64,000 bases of DNA, taken from contig JAIORK010000028.1 in assembly GCA_021108215.1 (NCBI GenBank), forward strand, positions 62,001-126,000, in the 5' to 3' direction. A model generated the notes under the pieces. That model saw nothing but the letters and a program-made list of their open reading frames with translations. It did not search any database and was not told the DNA's origin. The stretch is from a bacterium (GTDB lineage Bacteria; Oederibacteriota; JAAXVQ01; JAUVAV01). Positions 53,281-62,517 of this stretch are shown here, one piece after another (the first letter of the stretch is position 1; each line of letters starts with the position of its first letter). A program made the translations under genes and the position numbers.

Positions 53281-53829
53281 TCAAACACCTTCTGCAAGAA
53301 TTTCTACAGTAAAAGTGCGTAATTCTGTCTCAGGGTCCTGCCATGCATCGGCTGCCAAACCTGCCTTACCGACGCATAATTCACTTAAAAACGTTGCCAA
53401 ATCCCAACCCGTATCCTGCGCCACCTGAGGAAGAAAAACCCCGCTATGCCCGGCTTGCGCTACGAGTACACCATCAATGCCCAAACGAATATCCCGGACC
53501 TGCTCCACCCGACGCATTGGAGAGAGCACTGAGATTTCAATATGCAGATCTCCCAATTCCTCAAAGCGGACTGGCGAAAAACGCGAATCCTCAGTCGCTG
53601 CTGCAACTGCCATGTGGCTGACAGTCTCAGCCAGCGGCAAATCACTCTCCAATAATCCAATACACCCCCGGAGCTGCTTGCGCTTATGAATGGTCACAAA
53701 TGCGCCGCCCGGCTCCTGTAACCGTCCGGTCAGCTTAGCCACTTCAGACAAAGGCCGGTTACCCACTTTAGCTGTAATCGTATCCCGCGCTAATTGTAAT
53801 AACGCACTTTTTTCTTCGCAGCTGATCAT
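53281..53829 (-). CDS. AMMECR1 domain protein
   Basis: 182 residues from the ATG at 53829 with GAAGGAG upstream. Family motifs: F-V-T-I-H-K-R-K-Q-L-R-G-C-I-G (the L-R-G-C-I-G signature), D-S-R-F-S-P-V, G-V-F-L-P-Q-V-A and W. Often encoded with MEMO and a radical-SAM protein (AmmeMemoRadiSam system), but neither partner is in this window. Function unknown. Confidence 0.92.
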   Translation of the reverse strand: MISCEEKSALLQLARDTITAKVGNRPLSEVAKLTGRLQEPGGAFVTIHKRKQLRGCIGLLESDLPLAETVSHMAVAAATEDSRFSPVRFEELGDLHIEISVLSPMRRVEQVRDIRLGIDGVLVAQAGHSGVFLPQVAQDTGWDLATFLSELCVGKAGLAADAWQDPETELRTFTVEILAEGV

Positions 53830-54023
53830 TTTTTCTCCTTCGCCTTTCATATCGGCGACTTCCAGTAGTGGCCCGGTGCCTTTACGTTACCGAGCAAGGA
53901 CGCGCAGTACAAAAATACCGCAGGCAGCGTAGCGTCCCAAAAAAATATTATTCCTCAGGTCGGGCGCCGAGTATGGATACGAGCAAATAAATTACATATC
54001 ATGCATATTGAGCCTGCGGATTT

Positions 54024-54638
54024 TTATTGCAGTTCGTAGTGGGGATAAAAATTCCGGGCCAGAAGTTTTCCCAAAGTTTGTATAACTTCCTGAACAATTT
54101 CGTGGTCGGTTTTATAATTATAAAAAGTCGATCCTTCAACTGATTTAAACGAGCCGTATTCTGCGGTCTCGCGCTTTGCCCAGATAATTTTACCGGTCTG
54201 TGTATCAATAAAACGTATGGTTGCCACCCCGGTGGCGACCCGCTGTGCATTCAGGGGCGAGGAACGAACATCACCGATCGCGATCGTCACACTACCGGTT
54301 ACAATTGCGCGCACACCCAGCAGACGTCCCACCTGAATCGCAGACTCCATACTCATATATCCGCTGCGCACCATGGTCTGTTCCTGAAGCAACGCTTCAA
54401 TCTGCGTGCGTTCCACCATCTGAAGGGCAGGTGTCGTCTCCAAAAGCTGAACCAAAATTTCGTCCGCCAATTGATACCCCACGGTGGAGAGAAAACTATC
54501 GGTCTCAAAAGGCAGTACAGCTACCCGGTTATAATAACCCATATCCGCCTTGGGCTGCACCAACACACGTGTACCGCATCCGCCCAACCCAATCATGATC
54601 GCGAGGATGACCAGACTTTTTCCAAAAAAAGATTTCAC
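54024..54638 (-). CDS. CsgG/LpoB-like lipoprotein
   Basis: 204 residues from a GTG at 54638 with GGGGGA upstream; it gives a lipoprotein signal with lipobox G-L-G-G-C. The mature domain has R-V-A-V-L-P-F-E-T-D, L-A-D-E-I-L-V-Q-L-L-E, M-V-E-R-T-Q-I-E-A-L-L, G-R-L-L-G-V-R-A-I-V-T-G-S-V, as in CsgG, LpoB and related envelope proteins. A longer frame to 54728 lacks a ribosome site. Probably an outer-membrane-anchored periplasmic factor. Confidence 0.8.
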   Translation of the reverse strand: MKSFFGKSLVILAIMIGLGGCGTRVLVQPKADMGYYNRVAVLPFETDSFLSTVGYQLADEILVQLLETTPALQMVERTQIEALLQEQTMVRSGYMSMESAIQVGRLLGVRAIVTGSVTIAIGDVRSSPLNAQRVATGVATIRFIDTQTGKIIWAKRETAEYGSFKSVEGSTFYNYKTDHEIVQEVIQTLGKLLARNFYPHYELQ

Positions 54639-54750
54639 GAAATTTCCCCCTGTCCTACCTAAACAAATTATAGTCGCCCCCGCACAGAGCGTCAAGCCTA
54701 TACCAATCTTTACCGGACTCAGCCTCACGTCACAAATCTCTCCCCGGTTT

Positions 54751-55509
54751 TCAGAAACGCAATTTCAAGCCGTCATAAGCCAGACGGATATTTTTCGGCA
54801 GTTCCTGCTCCGTTGCCTGATGGCCAAGCAGATGACACATGTGGGTAAAATAGGTTTTCTTTGCCTTAATCTTTTTTGCCTCTGCAACAGATTGCCCGAC
54901 ATGAAAATGAGTCGAATGCGGATGAGGACGCAGCGCATCAAGCACCAAAATTGAAAGCCCTGCGAGCAACTTGTATGAGGTTTGCGGAATTGCCGAAACA
55001 TCCGTGCAATAAGCAAACTTTTTGACCCGATAACCAAAAACCCTGACCCGGCCGTGCCACAGAGGAATAGGCTGGATACGAATATCCCCGATGGCAAATG
55101 GTTTTTCCACCGGATGAAGATGCAGGCGGGGTTTCCCGCCGCCCTTCTGGGTATTTTTAAAAACATAGTCAAAACGGCGGCGCAATTGACGCAATGCCGA
55201 TGCCGGACCATAAATGGAAAAAGGCCGGTCTGTCCGCTCGGAAAATATCCGCACATCATCCAATCCTGCGATATGGTCGGCATGGGCATGGGTTAAAAGC
55301 ATGGCATCGACCTGTTTAATACGGGCTGCCAGTAGTTGCAACCGCAATTCAGGTGATGCGTCAACCAAAAGTTTGGTCTTGGCCGTAGCAATCACCACCG
55401 ATGCACGGTGGCGCTTATCCCGGTGGTCCGGCGATTGGCAAACCGGGCAAGTACAACCGATCACCGGAATACCGTGGCTGGTACCCGTACCTAAAAAATG
55501 AATATCCAT
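54751..55509 (-). CDS. Metallo-beta-lactamase-fold hydrolase, PhnP-like
   Basis: 252 residues from the ATG at 55509 (GAGGAT upstream); the much longer open frame upstream crosses repeats and has no family match. Begins M-D-I-H-F-L-G-T-G-T-S-H-G-I-P-V-I-G-C-T-C-P-V-C, with a C-x-C-x2-C structural zinc site, then the H-A-H-A-D-H motif and a later D and H ligands (C-T-D-V, H-M-C-H-L). PhnP is a cyclic phosphodiesterase; substrates of relatives vary. No phn genes are nearby. Confidence 0.88.
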   Translation of the reverse strand: MDIHFLGTGTSHGIPVIGCTCPVCQSPDHRDKRHRASVVIATAKTKLLVDASPELRLQLLAARIKQVDAMLLTHAHADHIAGLDDVRIFSERTDRPFSIYGPASALRQLRRRFDYVFKNTQKGGGKPRLHLHPVEKPFAIGDIRIQPIPLWHGRVRVFGYRVKKFAYCTDVSAIPQTSYKLLAGLSILVLDALRPHPHSTHFHVGQSVAEAKKIKAKKTYFTHMCHLLGHQATEQELPKNIRLAYDGLKLRF

Positions 55510-55654
55510 CGCATCCTCACACTTCAAAATATCCTGCAGACAGGTGTATGACTCCCTAATTTGCAAACTCAAGTTTGACAACACCGCCCATCTCTCGTAA
55601 TCTATAGCATACTTCAATGATTTCAACCATTCAATTTCCCCGCTCTGACCCGGC

Positions 55655-55696
55655 ACCCGGCATTCGCCGGGCAAGTCCGCCCCCGCATTCGCGGGG
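55655..55696. repeat. REP-like palindromes upstream of the MBL gene
   Basis: acccggcattcgccgggca (55655-55673), the inverted form of the family found in the atp operon, and a variant ccccgcattcgcgggg (55681-55696). Confidence 0.7.
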
Positions 55697-55820
55697 CAAG
55701 CTGGGCAAACGAGCGGGAACTTGGATATACTCTGTAAAAAATCATTACTACTAGTCCGTTTAAAAAGCCGTACGCGGCAAGTTAGACTTGGCATGACATC
55801 ATTGCGCAGGGAGCGTTTTT

Positions 55821-56624
55821 GTGAATATAATAACCCGATGGCTAACCAACAGCCTTTTTCTTGCTGCCACACTTTTCCTTGGCACTGTCTGTCCGGCACC
55901 TGCTCACGCGGGAGACACGACCCCCGCCCCTACAATCCTGTCCAATGCGCTCGGAGAATTTACAGATATCATCACCTCGCCTGTTCACGGAACATGGGAA
56001 GGCTATTTCGTAACTGCGGGATTTGCAGCCGCTCTGGCTGCCGGATTCAATAATGATCTCAATTGGTACCACGATGTCCAGGATCACAGCAATGACTGGC
56101 AAGATCAAGTCATACCGCCTGCATCGCTTTTGGGTGATGGTTTTTTTCACGTTGTCGCGTATGCGGCTTTGTATAAATTGGGTAATGATTATGACCAACA
56201 AGTCGCAACCCGTGCCCTGGAAGGACAACTCAATGTCGCGATCATTGCAACGCTGATGAAAGCTGCTTTCACTGCCACCCGACCTGAGACCAACAACCAA
56301 GAACGTCTCTGGTTTACCGGCAATTTTTCTAATAAAAGTTTCGCCTCCGGTCATACCATGACCGCATTTTGTGCTGCCGCCATCCTGGGAGACGCTTACA
56401 ATATTGAATGGATCACTTTTCCGCTGGCTGCACTGGTTGGCTATGCCCGTATCTATAACCAGCATCATTGGCCAAGTGATGTCATTGCAGGGGCGGGTCT
56501 CGGACTCCTTATTGGATATAGTGTGACGGCATTTCATCAGCGGCAAACGACTGAATCGGATGTCAGTTTTTCCCTGATGCCGACACGCGAAGGCGGCCAA
56601 CTAAAGGTGTCATGGCATTTTTAA
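55821..56624 (+). CDS. PAP2-family membrane phosphatase
   Basis: 267 residues, GTG start at 55821 with GGGAG upstream; signal peptide 1-30. All three acid-phosphatase motifs are present: K-A-A-F-T-A-T-R-P, F-A-S-G-H-T-M, and R-I-Y-N-Q-H-H-W-P-S-D (R-x5-H-x3-D). Likely acts on a lipid phosphate or undecaprenyl diphosphate at the periplasmic side (family inference). One of the few plus-strand genes. Confidence 0.9.
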   Translation: MNIITRWLTNSLFLAATLFLGTVCPAPAHAGDTTPAPTILSNALGEFTDIITSPVHGTWEGYFVTAGFAAALAAGFNNDLNWYHDVQDHSNDWQDQVIPPASLLGDGFFHVVAYAALYKLGNDYDQQVATRALEGQLNVAIIATLMKAAFTATRPETNNQERLWFTGNFSNKSFASGHTMTAFCAAAILGDAYNIEWITFPLAALVGYARIYNQHHWPSDVIAGAGLGLLIGYSVTAFHQRQTTESDVSFSLMPTREGGQLKVSWHF

Positions 56625-56931
56625 CTAATTTCTGCTGTGAAAACTTTCCGCAGGACGAATACCAAAATGCCTACGCGGATTGTTGGTCGAGTACGCAGCG
56701 CAGGGTTTGGCTATTCATCTTTCAAACCTACTTAAAATACTTTATACACCGCCTTTTTCACAACCCCGTTATAATCTCTTGCCCATTAGCTGCATACGAG
56801 ACCAATCATACGCGCAGGCTGATACTGGTCAATTAATGAAAAACGAACTTTCCGTAACAAGAACTAACTATTTTCTATCACAAAAACGATTTTTTCTTTT
56901 TGTTAATTGAATAACTTCAGGTTGGTTTTCA
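56625..56931. other. Gap after the PAP2 gene
   Basis: Nothing recognisable; short frames are not supported. Confidence 0.3.
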
Positions 56932-56986
56932 GGGTGAAAAAGCAGCGGCCCAAACCGGCTCCAACTGCTTTTTCACCCTATTTTTT
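56932..56986 (+). terminator. Terminator hairpin between convergent genes
   Basis: Perfect 15-bp arms agggtgaaaaagcag and ctgctttttcaccct (56932-56946, 56966-56980) followed by attttttc on the plus strand. The stem overlaps the last codons of the minus-strand gene, so it may serve both directions. Confidence 0.75.
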
Positions 56987-59704
56987 CAGCGGAAATTTCA
57001 ATGATAGAATTTCACTCTTTTCAGTCTCATTGCCCTCCAGATCAATGGCAGTAACTGCGTAGCGCCAGGTTCCTCTTGAGACTTGCCGAAACAGCAAAAA
57101 GTCTTTGGCCAACGGTTCTTTGTTGACCTGTTTAAACTTGCCTTTTTTACCCTTGGCCCGATACAGATTGTACATCCGGTTGATCGGCGATTTGTCTTCC
57201 CAATAAATAATCGCACCTTTTCCAATTTTGATGTACGTCGCTTGTACGACAGGCAGCTTGGACGCTTCCTGCTGCTGGTTCAAAGCAGCACTAATGTTTT
57301 TGCTTTGTTCCTGCGCAACAGCCAAATTGGTCTTGGCGGCTTCCAGGGATGCTTGTGCCTCGCTCAGCTTGGATTCCATGTCGCTGATTGATTTTCCCTG
57401 ATAAACACCAAAATAATAATAGGCCCCTCCGCCGCCAATCGCCAAACCAAGCAACAGCATGAGAATCGCGGCCAGCGCGCTTCCTTTCTTACGCGGCGGT
57501 TCCGGCGAAACATCCGCTTCAGGCACGGCGTTGTATTCAGAATCCGGTGTTGTCATTGTGTTCACCTCCTCTCTTGTTTCGTTTGCTGCTTCTTGTTCTA
57601 AAACAGGTTCTGCAACTTCATCCCAAGAAGAAGGTGATGATTCCGGCTCCGGTTCAGCTTCCAACGCCTGTGCATAAGATACCGTCTCCTCTGCAGTCTC
57701 CGGTTCCATTGCTCCTGCCTGCGCAACCGGCTGCACCTCAACCTCATCATCCAATCCTGGAATCCCCGATAAAATGGACTCACCGGAATCAACCGCCCCC
57801 GCTCCGGCATGTGTTTCATCAGCACTGTCATCATCTGAACTTCCCTCTTGGACCACGCTCGTTTCCAATTCATCCACCGGTTCATCCACCGGTTCATCCA
57901 CCGGTTCTTTCGTCAAGTCCTCGACTGCGGCAGGATCAGGAACTGTATCTGCCAAACCGGTATCCATGGCCACTTTCGGCGCCGGGACTTCTTCCTGCGG
58001 CTGTTCTAAAAAATCATCTTGCTCTCCGATTTCCTGCTCTTCCGTGGAAAAATCACTGGATAACGTCTCCATAAAATCATCCTGTGTCGCAGCTTCCGGT
58101 ACAGGTTCGGATTCGGGTATTCCGGGTATTTCCCGGGGCGCTTCCGCCTGCTCAGTCATGGATTCTTGACGCTGTATGTCTGCGTCCAACTCCGGCATGG
58201 GAGGTGTATCCATCTGCGGCGGCATTGACATCTCTTGACTGCCTTCATCTCCCTGAATCGGCGCCTCCGGCGTCTCATTGTCCGAAGCTTCATCCGTCAT
58301 ATAGTCATCCGGAACTTGAACAGCTGACAGATTAATTTTCAAAGATTTGGCATCAATGCGTCGTGTGCGTTTTTTCTTGGGTTTGGCCGGAGCGTCTGGA
58401 TCAACCGCTTTTTTTCGGGTCCGCTTTTTGACGGTTTTCTTGACAGCTTTTTTCTTGGTTTTGCGAACCTTGGTTTTTTTCGGTTCCGGGTCCTCCTGTT
58501 GTTTTTCCGGAGAAATCACCTCATACGGCCATGCCTTTTTTTCATCACCCACCTGTTCCAGCGGCACTTCCGGCGCAGGCGGGGCGTCTTCGTGCGTATG
58601 CGGTGCATCGATCGGCGCATCAATTTCCTGTACTAATTCTTCAACCTGTGAATCCGCCGGGATTTCCGGCAAAGGTGCCTGTTCTTCAACTATCCTGGAT
58701 GGGTCAAAATCACTTGAATCACTTTGGGATTCTTCTGTCTTGGCCGTCTCCTCCGGCGCGGTATCCATGGACACCGGCACAGGAATTTCTTCTTCAAATA
58801 CTCTGGACGGATCAAAATCACTTGAATCACTTTGGGATTCTTCTATCTTGGCCGTCTCCTCCGGCGCGGTATCCATGGACACCGGCACAGGTACTTCTTC
58901 TTCAAGTACGCTGGACGGATCAAAGTCACCTGATTCACTTATTGGCTCTTCCGGTTTAATTTGCATGGCAGGCACGGCTTCCTCTGACGTAACACTGGTA
59001 GAGGCGGAAACCGGATCATCTTCTTCCAATACTTTCGAAGGATCAAATGTCTGTGCTGTGCTGTCCCCATCTTGACCGGCTTCCGGTACAGATGCATCTG
59101 CCTGGGCTTCTTCCGGCGCACCCGCACTTTCCTCCGGCATGGGCTGCACAGGCGCATGCGGCGGCAACTCATCATCCCAGGTAGACTGGGTATCCGAAGG
59201 TATTTCCGAGAGAATCGATGCTATTTCATGATCTTGACCATAGACGGGAGGTTGGGGTTCCTCACTTGGTTGGTCTGCTGTTATTTCCGACGCCGGGGTC
59301 TCACCCAAATTGAGAAGCGCTTTGGTTTCAGTGGAAATTTGACCAGCCAACCCTTTGGCATAACCAACAATTGTATCGTAAACATCATTAAGGACATTTT
59401 GCAAATTATCCGGCATCGCATAAATCTGAGTCATACCATCAACCATAATTTTTACTTCTGCAATTTGTTCCAAGGTGGGATTTTCAAAATCAAAACCACG
59501 CTCCCAAAAAATCGCGCCCATAAATCCGCTAATATGAGCATAAAGCGAATCAGCTTCTTGTTTCAGACCCATTTCCGAATTTCCCTGGGTTTGATTCAAA
59601 CGGCTGATGACGACATAAATCGAGAGCATACCATCCTTGACTTCAGAAGGGGTTAATTCCGCTTTCGCAATGAGTTCATGCAGCTTTTGAAAATACTTCT
59701 CCAT
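56978..59704 (-). CDS. Large acidic single-pass membrane protein with basic patch, coiled coil and Fn3-like end
   Basis: 908 residues; ATG at 59704 follows GGAGGATTTG. Residues about 1-140 are a compact helical domain. About 150-700 is a very acidic, Pro/Ser-rich, presumably disordered stretch containing three tandem copies of a 36-residue unit (S-D-F-D-P-S-R-V, about residues 240-345) and a P-V-D-E repeat, interrupted by a strongly basic, nucleic-acid-binding-like cluster (K-K-A-V-K-K-T-V-K-K-R-T-R-K, about 420-450). A membrane helix (about 742-765) leads to a coiled coil (about 770-810) and a last 95-residue domain with fibronectin-like spacing (Y-W-E-D-K-S-P-I-N-R-M-Y-N-L-Y-R). Topology suggests a cytoplasmic acidic region and a periplasmic Fn3-like end. 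No family recognised. Confidence 0.75.
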   Translation of the reverse strand: MEKYFQKLHELIAKAELTPSEVKDGMLSIYVVISRLNQTQGNSEMGLKQEADSLYAHISGFMGAIFWERGFDFENPTLEQIAEVKIMVDGMTQIYAMPDNLQNVLNDVYDTIVGYAKGLAGQISTETKALLNLGETPASEITADQPSEEPQPPVYGQDHEIASILSEIPSDTQSTWDDELPPHAPVQPMPEESAGAPEEAQADASVPEAGQDGDSTAQTFDPSKVLEEDDPVSASTSVTSEEAVPAMQIKPEEPISESGDFDPSSVLEEEVPVPVSMDTAPEETAKIEESQSDSSDFDPSRVFEEEIPVPVSMDTAPEETAKTEESQSDSSDFDPSRIVEEQAPLPEIPADSQVEELVQEIDAPIDAPHTHEDAPPAPEVPLEQVGDEKKAWPYEVISPEKQQEDPEPKKTKVRKTKKKAVKKTVKKRTRKKAVDPDAPAKPKKKRTRRIDAKSLKINLSAVQVPDDYMTDEASDNETPEAPIQGDEGSQEMSMPPQMDTPPMPELDADIQRQESMTEQAEAPREIPGIPESEPVPEAATQDDFMETLSSDFSTEEQEIGEQDDFLEQPQEEVPAPKVAMDTGLADTVPDPAAVEDLTKEPVDEPVDEPVDELETSVVQEGSSDDDSADETHAGAGAVDSGESILSGIPGLDDEVEVQPVAQAGAMEPETAEETVSYAQALEAEPEPESSPSSWDEVAEPVLEQEAANETREEVNTMTTPDSEYNAVPEADVSPEPPRKKGSALAAILMLLLGLAIGGGGAYYYFGVYQGKSISDMESKLSEAQASLEAAKTNLAVAQEQSKNISAALNQQQEASKLPVVQATYIKIGKGAIIYWEDKSPINRMYNLYRAKGKKGKFKQVNKEPLAKDFLLFRQVSRGTWRYAVTAIDLEGNETEKSEILSLKFPLKK

Positions 59705-59733
59705 CAAATCCTCCAGGGAGTTAAACCAACATT

Positions 59734-59762
59734 ATATTATTACATCAATTCTAGGAATGCAA
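59734..59762 (-). promoter_or_regulatory. Promoter of the large acidic membrane protein
   Basis: Minus strand: TTGCAT (59762-59757), 17-nt spacer, TAATAT (59739-59734). Confidence 0.6.
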
Positions 59763-59828
59763 CCTCTGAATACCTACAATTTATTTTTTTCGTTATCCCA
59801 CCTGGAATAACATTTTGAAAATTTCTTG

Positions 59829-59856
59829 GTAGGGAAGGATCGCGACCCTTCCCTAC
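59829..59856. repeat. GTAGGGAAGG palindrome, copy 2
   Basis: Perfect 10-bp arms gtagggaagg and ccttccctac around an 8-nt loop. Same style as 17047-17070 and 60132-60158. Confidence 0.7.
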
Positions 59857-59912
59857 GTTGAATAAAATATATTTTGTGCGCCTTCAATGTTATCTCTTCT
59901 AAACACTTATAA

Positions 59913-60191
59913 TTACCCTTTCTTTTCAAGATCATTCATCAGCATTATATGATCCACCCGCTCAGCAGTAACTGTAAGGCCGCCGTGATCATTTTCAACC
60001 ACACCTTCAACAACATAGGAACCCTTGTTTAACCGCTTGTGCCCATGTGCCTGGCATACCCGGGGAAACAAAACAACCTCAACCATCCCGGTCGGCATAA
60101 CGTACCAGATCGCCGGCCGCCTCTTTGGCTGCAGGGCGAATACAAGATTCGCCCCTACGGTTCCGCCTCCTGCCGGAGCAGGCTGGCCCAC
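59913..60191 (-). pseudogene. OB-fold fragment resembling the C-terminus of a DnaE/ImuC-type polymerase
   Basis: The last 60 residues (G-M-V-E-V-V-L-F-P-R-V, G-S-Y-V-V-E-G-V-V-E-N-D-H-G-G-L-T-V-T-A-E-R-V) match the OB-fold that follows the catalytic part of DnaE-type and ImuC polymerases. The first OB strand and everything before it are absent, and the frame's start lies inside dinB and crosses a palindromic repeat. Most likely a remnant of an error-prone polymerase gene that once formed a cassette with the adjacent Y-family polymerase (inference). A small stand-alone OB protein cannot be excluded. Confidence 0.5.
60132..60158. repeat. GTAGGGGCG palindrome, copy 3, supplying the polymerase stop codon
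   Basis: Arms agggcgaat and attcgcccct around a short loop. The TAG of the Y-family polymerase (60155-60157) is inside it. Confidence 0.7.
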
Positions 60192-61324
60192 TGGACAGTG
60201 TCGTAACCATACCGTTTACGGATAGCATCCGCCGCGATGTTTAAAGTTTCCATTTTTTCATTTTCCACAGTATCCAACAAAACTCCCTGCCCGTGCGCAT
60301 TGACCAGCTTCTGGGCTGCGAAACCGACCAACCGGATACGGACCCGCCGGTCACGTGCCTTGAGCAGCAATGCTTCGGCAGCTTCGAATAATTTTTTATC
60401 AATATCTGTGGGATGCGCCAGCGTGAGTGAGCGGGTATGCAGCGAAAAATCCGCATAGCGCACTTTGACACAGGCGGTCGCCGCCCTGAGACCGTGCTTG
60501 CGCAGTCTGAAACCCACTTCGCAAACCAAGCGGTACAGGGCATGACACAGTACACCGGGATCAATGACATCCGTCGAAAATGTTTCCTCATGACTGATGG
60601 ACTTGGCCTGCTCCCGCCGGGCTACCAGGGAATCATCTCGACCACGGGCAGCATCATGCAACCACATTCCCGTGCTGCCCATCACCTTGCTAACCCTCTC
60701 TTTGGCCAGATGTGCCAAATCTCCGATCGTGCGGATACCCAATGCTTGCAGACGCGGCTCGGTCTTGGGACCCACCCCGAGCAGTCGCCGGATAGGCAAA
60801 GGCGCCAAAAGTGCCGCTTCATGTCCCGGCCTTACATATAGAATACCGGCCGGTTTGGCCAAATCCGAGCTAATCTTGGCCACCACCTTGGAAGTGGCAA
60901 TTCCGATCGAGACATCCAGACCCAGTTTTTCTTTCACCTGCTTTTGAATAATCTCCGCTGCCAACAGGGGTGGACCAAAAAGCCGAACACACCCGGTATA
61001 ATCCATATAGCCCTCGTCCATAGAGGCAGGTTCCAGATCAGGTGAGTATTGCTCTAAAATATCAAAAAAAGCACGCGAGTATTTTTGGTACGCCTGAAAA
61101 TTTCCCGGACAAATCACGGCCTGGGGACACAAGCGCCGAGCTGTCGCCATCGGCATCGCGGAATGTACACCAAATGTACGTACCTCGTAAGAAGCAGCCG
61201 AGACCACGCTTCGGCTGCCGCCGGGCGAGACAATGACAGGTTTACCGTAGAGGGTGGGATCAAGTTGTCGTTCGACTGAAACAAAAAAAGTATCCAGATC
61301 AAGATGGAAAATACAACGAGGCAT
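60155..61324 (-). CDS. dinB: Y-family DNA polymerase IV-like
   Basis: 389 residues from the ATG at 61324. Catalytic carboxylates are in H-L-D-L-D-T-F-F-V (Asp9/Asp11 region) and S-M-D-E-G-Y-M-D. Other blocks are S-Y-E-V-R-T-F-G-V, K-V-V-A-K-I-S-S-D-L-A-K-P (helix-hairpin-helix entry), G-V-G-P-K-T and the little-finger domain. Bypasses lesions at stalled forks. A LexA gene is nearby, so SOS control is plausible, but no operator was identified. Its end lies in a palindromic repeat. Confidence 0.93.
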   Translation of the reverse strand: MPRCIFHLDLDTFFVSVERQLDPTLYGKPVIVSPGGSRSVVSAASYEVRTFGVHSAMPMATARRLCPQAVICPGNFQAYQKYSRAFFDILEQYSPDLEPASMDEGYMDYTGCVRLFGPPLLAAEIIQKQVKEKLGLDVSIGIATSKVVAKISSDLAKPAGILYVRPGHEAALLAPLPIRRLLGVGPKTEPRLQALGIRTIGDLAHLAKERVSKVMGSTGMWLHDAARGRDDSLVARREQAKSISHEETFSTDVIDPGVLCHALYRLVCEVGFRLRKHGLRAATACVKVRYADFSLHTRSLTLAHPTDIDKKLFEAAEALLLKARDRRVRIRLVGFAAQKLVNAHGQGVLLDTVENEKMETLNIAADAIRKRYGYDTVQWASLLRQEAEP

Positions 61325-61458
61325 GAGACAACACCTGACTTTCAAAAAAAACATGACAATATTTGGATAAAGGCGTTGCCCGCAGATCAGCCGCCGCAAC
61401 TCCCGCCAGGTAATTGCATTCGCACCGATCAGTTGGCAACGCCCTTAGACGTTCACGT

Positions 61459-61878
61459 TCACAAAGGTAATAATTTCAGGCTAAGTACAATCACAAAGGT
61501 CCCGAGCGTACCATTGACAGTTTCAATCGCAATCAACTTGGCCGGGTAACTGCTCTGAATCCACATGGCAAAAGAGCGTGGATAAATCCGAATGGCTGCA
61601 AAAATACCGGCCAGCGTAAGGGCTGTCATCCAACCCTCCGGTGCAGGAAAAAATTGACGCAAATACACATAGGCCGCAGCAAAAATATAGATTTCCACCT
61701 GTGTGCCTAGAAACATGCGGCTCAAATAACATCTAATATCCGGCCATTGCTTCATGCCCGGATGGTTCTCCAGGGATTTGTAAATTCCAGCCACCACAGA
61801 ATTTTGGTACAAGCCGCCCACAACAATAAAATGAATCAAACCCGCCACCAATCCCCAAAATAAAATACTAATGATCAT
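61459..61878 (-). CDS. Small integral membrane protein, unknown
   Basis: 139 residues from the ATG at 61878 with GGAGGGGG 3 nt away; the longer frame to 61971 runs through a dispersed repeat. Four hydrophobic helices (about 2-25, 58-75, 82-98, 112-136). No family recognised. Confidence 0.6.
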   Translation of the reverse strand: MIISILFWGLVAGLIHFIVVGGLYQNSVVAGIYKSLENHPGMKQWPDIRCYLSRMFLGTQVEIYIFAAAYVYLRQFFPAPEGWMTALTLAGIFAAIRIYPRSFAMWIQSSYPAKLIAIETVNGTLGTFVIVLSLKLLPL

Positions 61879-61891
61879 TGTCCCCCTCCAT

Positions 61892-62323
61892 TCACCGCAG
61901 AGACGCGGAGCGCGCAGAAAAATTATTGAAATTAACTTCTTTAAAATTATTAACCATTCTTTTAATTCCATTTTTTAAAGTTAAAACATTGAAATTAATT
62001 AGTACTCCTACTTTCAAACCAGTTAGTTTTAAATATGTCAATAATTGTGCTTCATGTATCGGTTCTAATTGTCCAACAGCTTTAAGCTCAACAACCACCA
62101 ACTTCGAAACCACTAAATCAATACGATAACCACAATCCAAGTTGATGGTTTTGTATGAAACCGACAACTCTTTTTGCCGTTCAAAACAACACTTCCGCAA
62201 CATCAATTCATGACACAAACATTCTTCGTATGTTGATTCTAAAAGCCCGGGCCCCAACATCGAATGCACTTCTATCGCTGATCCAATAATTATGTTGGTA
62301 ATATCATTTTCATGACCATTCAT
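61892..62323 (-). CDS. GxxExxY family protein
   Basis: 143 residues with the name-giving motif G-P-G-L-L-E-S-T-Y-E-E-C-L at about 23-36, then I-D-L-V-V-x-K-L-V-V-V-E-L-K-A (a PD-(D/E)xK-like D...E-x-K pattern) and Q-L-L-T-Y-L-K-L. Nuclease-like fold, role unknown; frequent in candidate-phylum genomes. Its C-terminus (S-A-R-S-A-S-L-R) and stop are encoded by a CTCTGCGGTGAA-family repeat. Confidence 0.88.
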   Translation of the reverse strand: MNGHENDITNIIIGSAIEVHSMLGPGLLESTYEECLCHELMLRKCCFERQKELSVSYKTINLDCGYRIDLVVSKLVVVELKAVGQLEPIHEAQLLTYLKLTGLKVGVLINFNVLTLKNGIKRMVNNFKEVNFNNFSARSASLR

Positions 62324-62517
62324 TTCTCACCATAATGCTGAAGATTTTTTTGATTTTCATGCTTTTATCCTAATCATGCCTTTCTCAGCGCCCTCGGCGT
62401 CTCTGCGGTGAATTCCTCGCTCACCGCAGAGTCACAGATATTTTCATGACTTTTATGCCTTTACCCTATTCATGTTTTTCTCTGCGTACTCAGCGCCTCA
62501 GCGGTGAACCCCGTCTT
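62324..62517. repeat. Gap with two CTCTGCGGTGAA-family repeats
   Basis: Copies at about 62356-62415 (cggcgtctctgcggtgaatt) and 62452-62507 (cagcgcctcagcggtgaacc), separated by an inverted short copy (tcaccgcagag). A fourth copy lies at 61886-61921 over the GxxExxY stop. Confidence 0.65.

Noticed and set aside
54751-55899. 382-residue version of the MBL hydrolase
   Set aside because: The extra N-terminal part crosses REP-like palindromes; the start at 55509 has a ribosome site and begins with the family's first motif.
55842-56600. Minus-strand 252-residue frame opposite the PAP2 gene
   Set aside because: The plus strand carries all three PAP2 motifs and a signal peptide; the opposite frame matches nothing.
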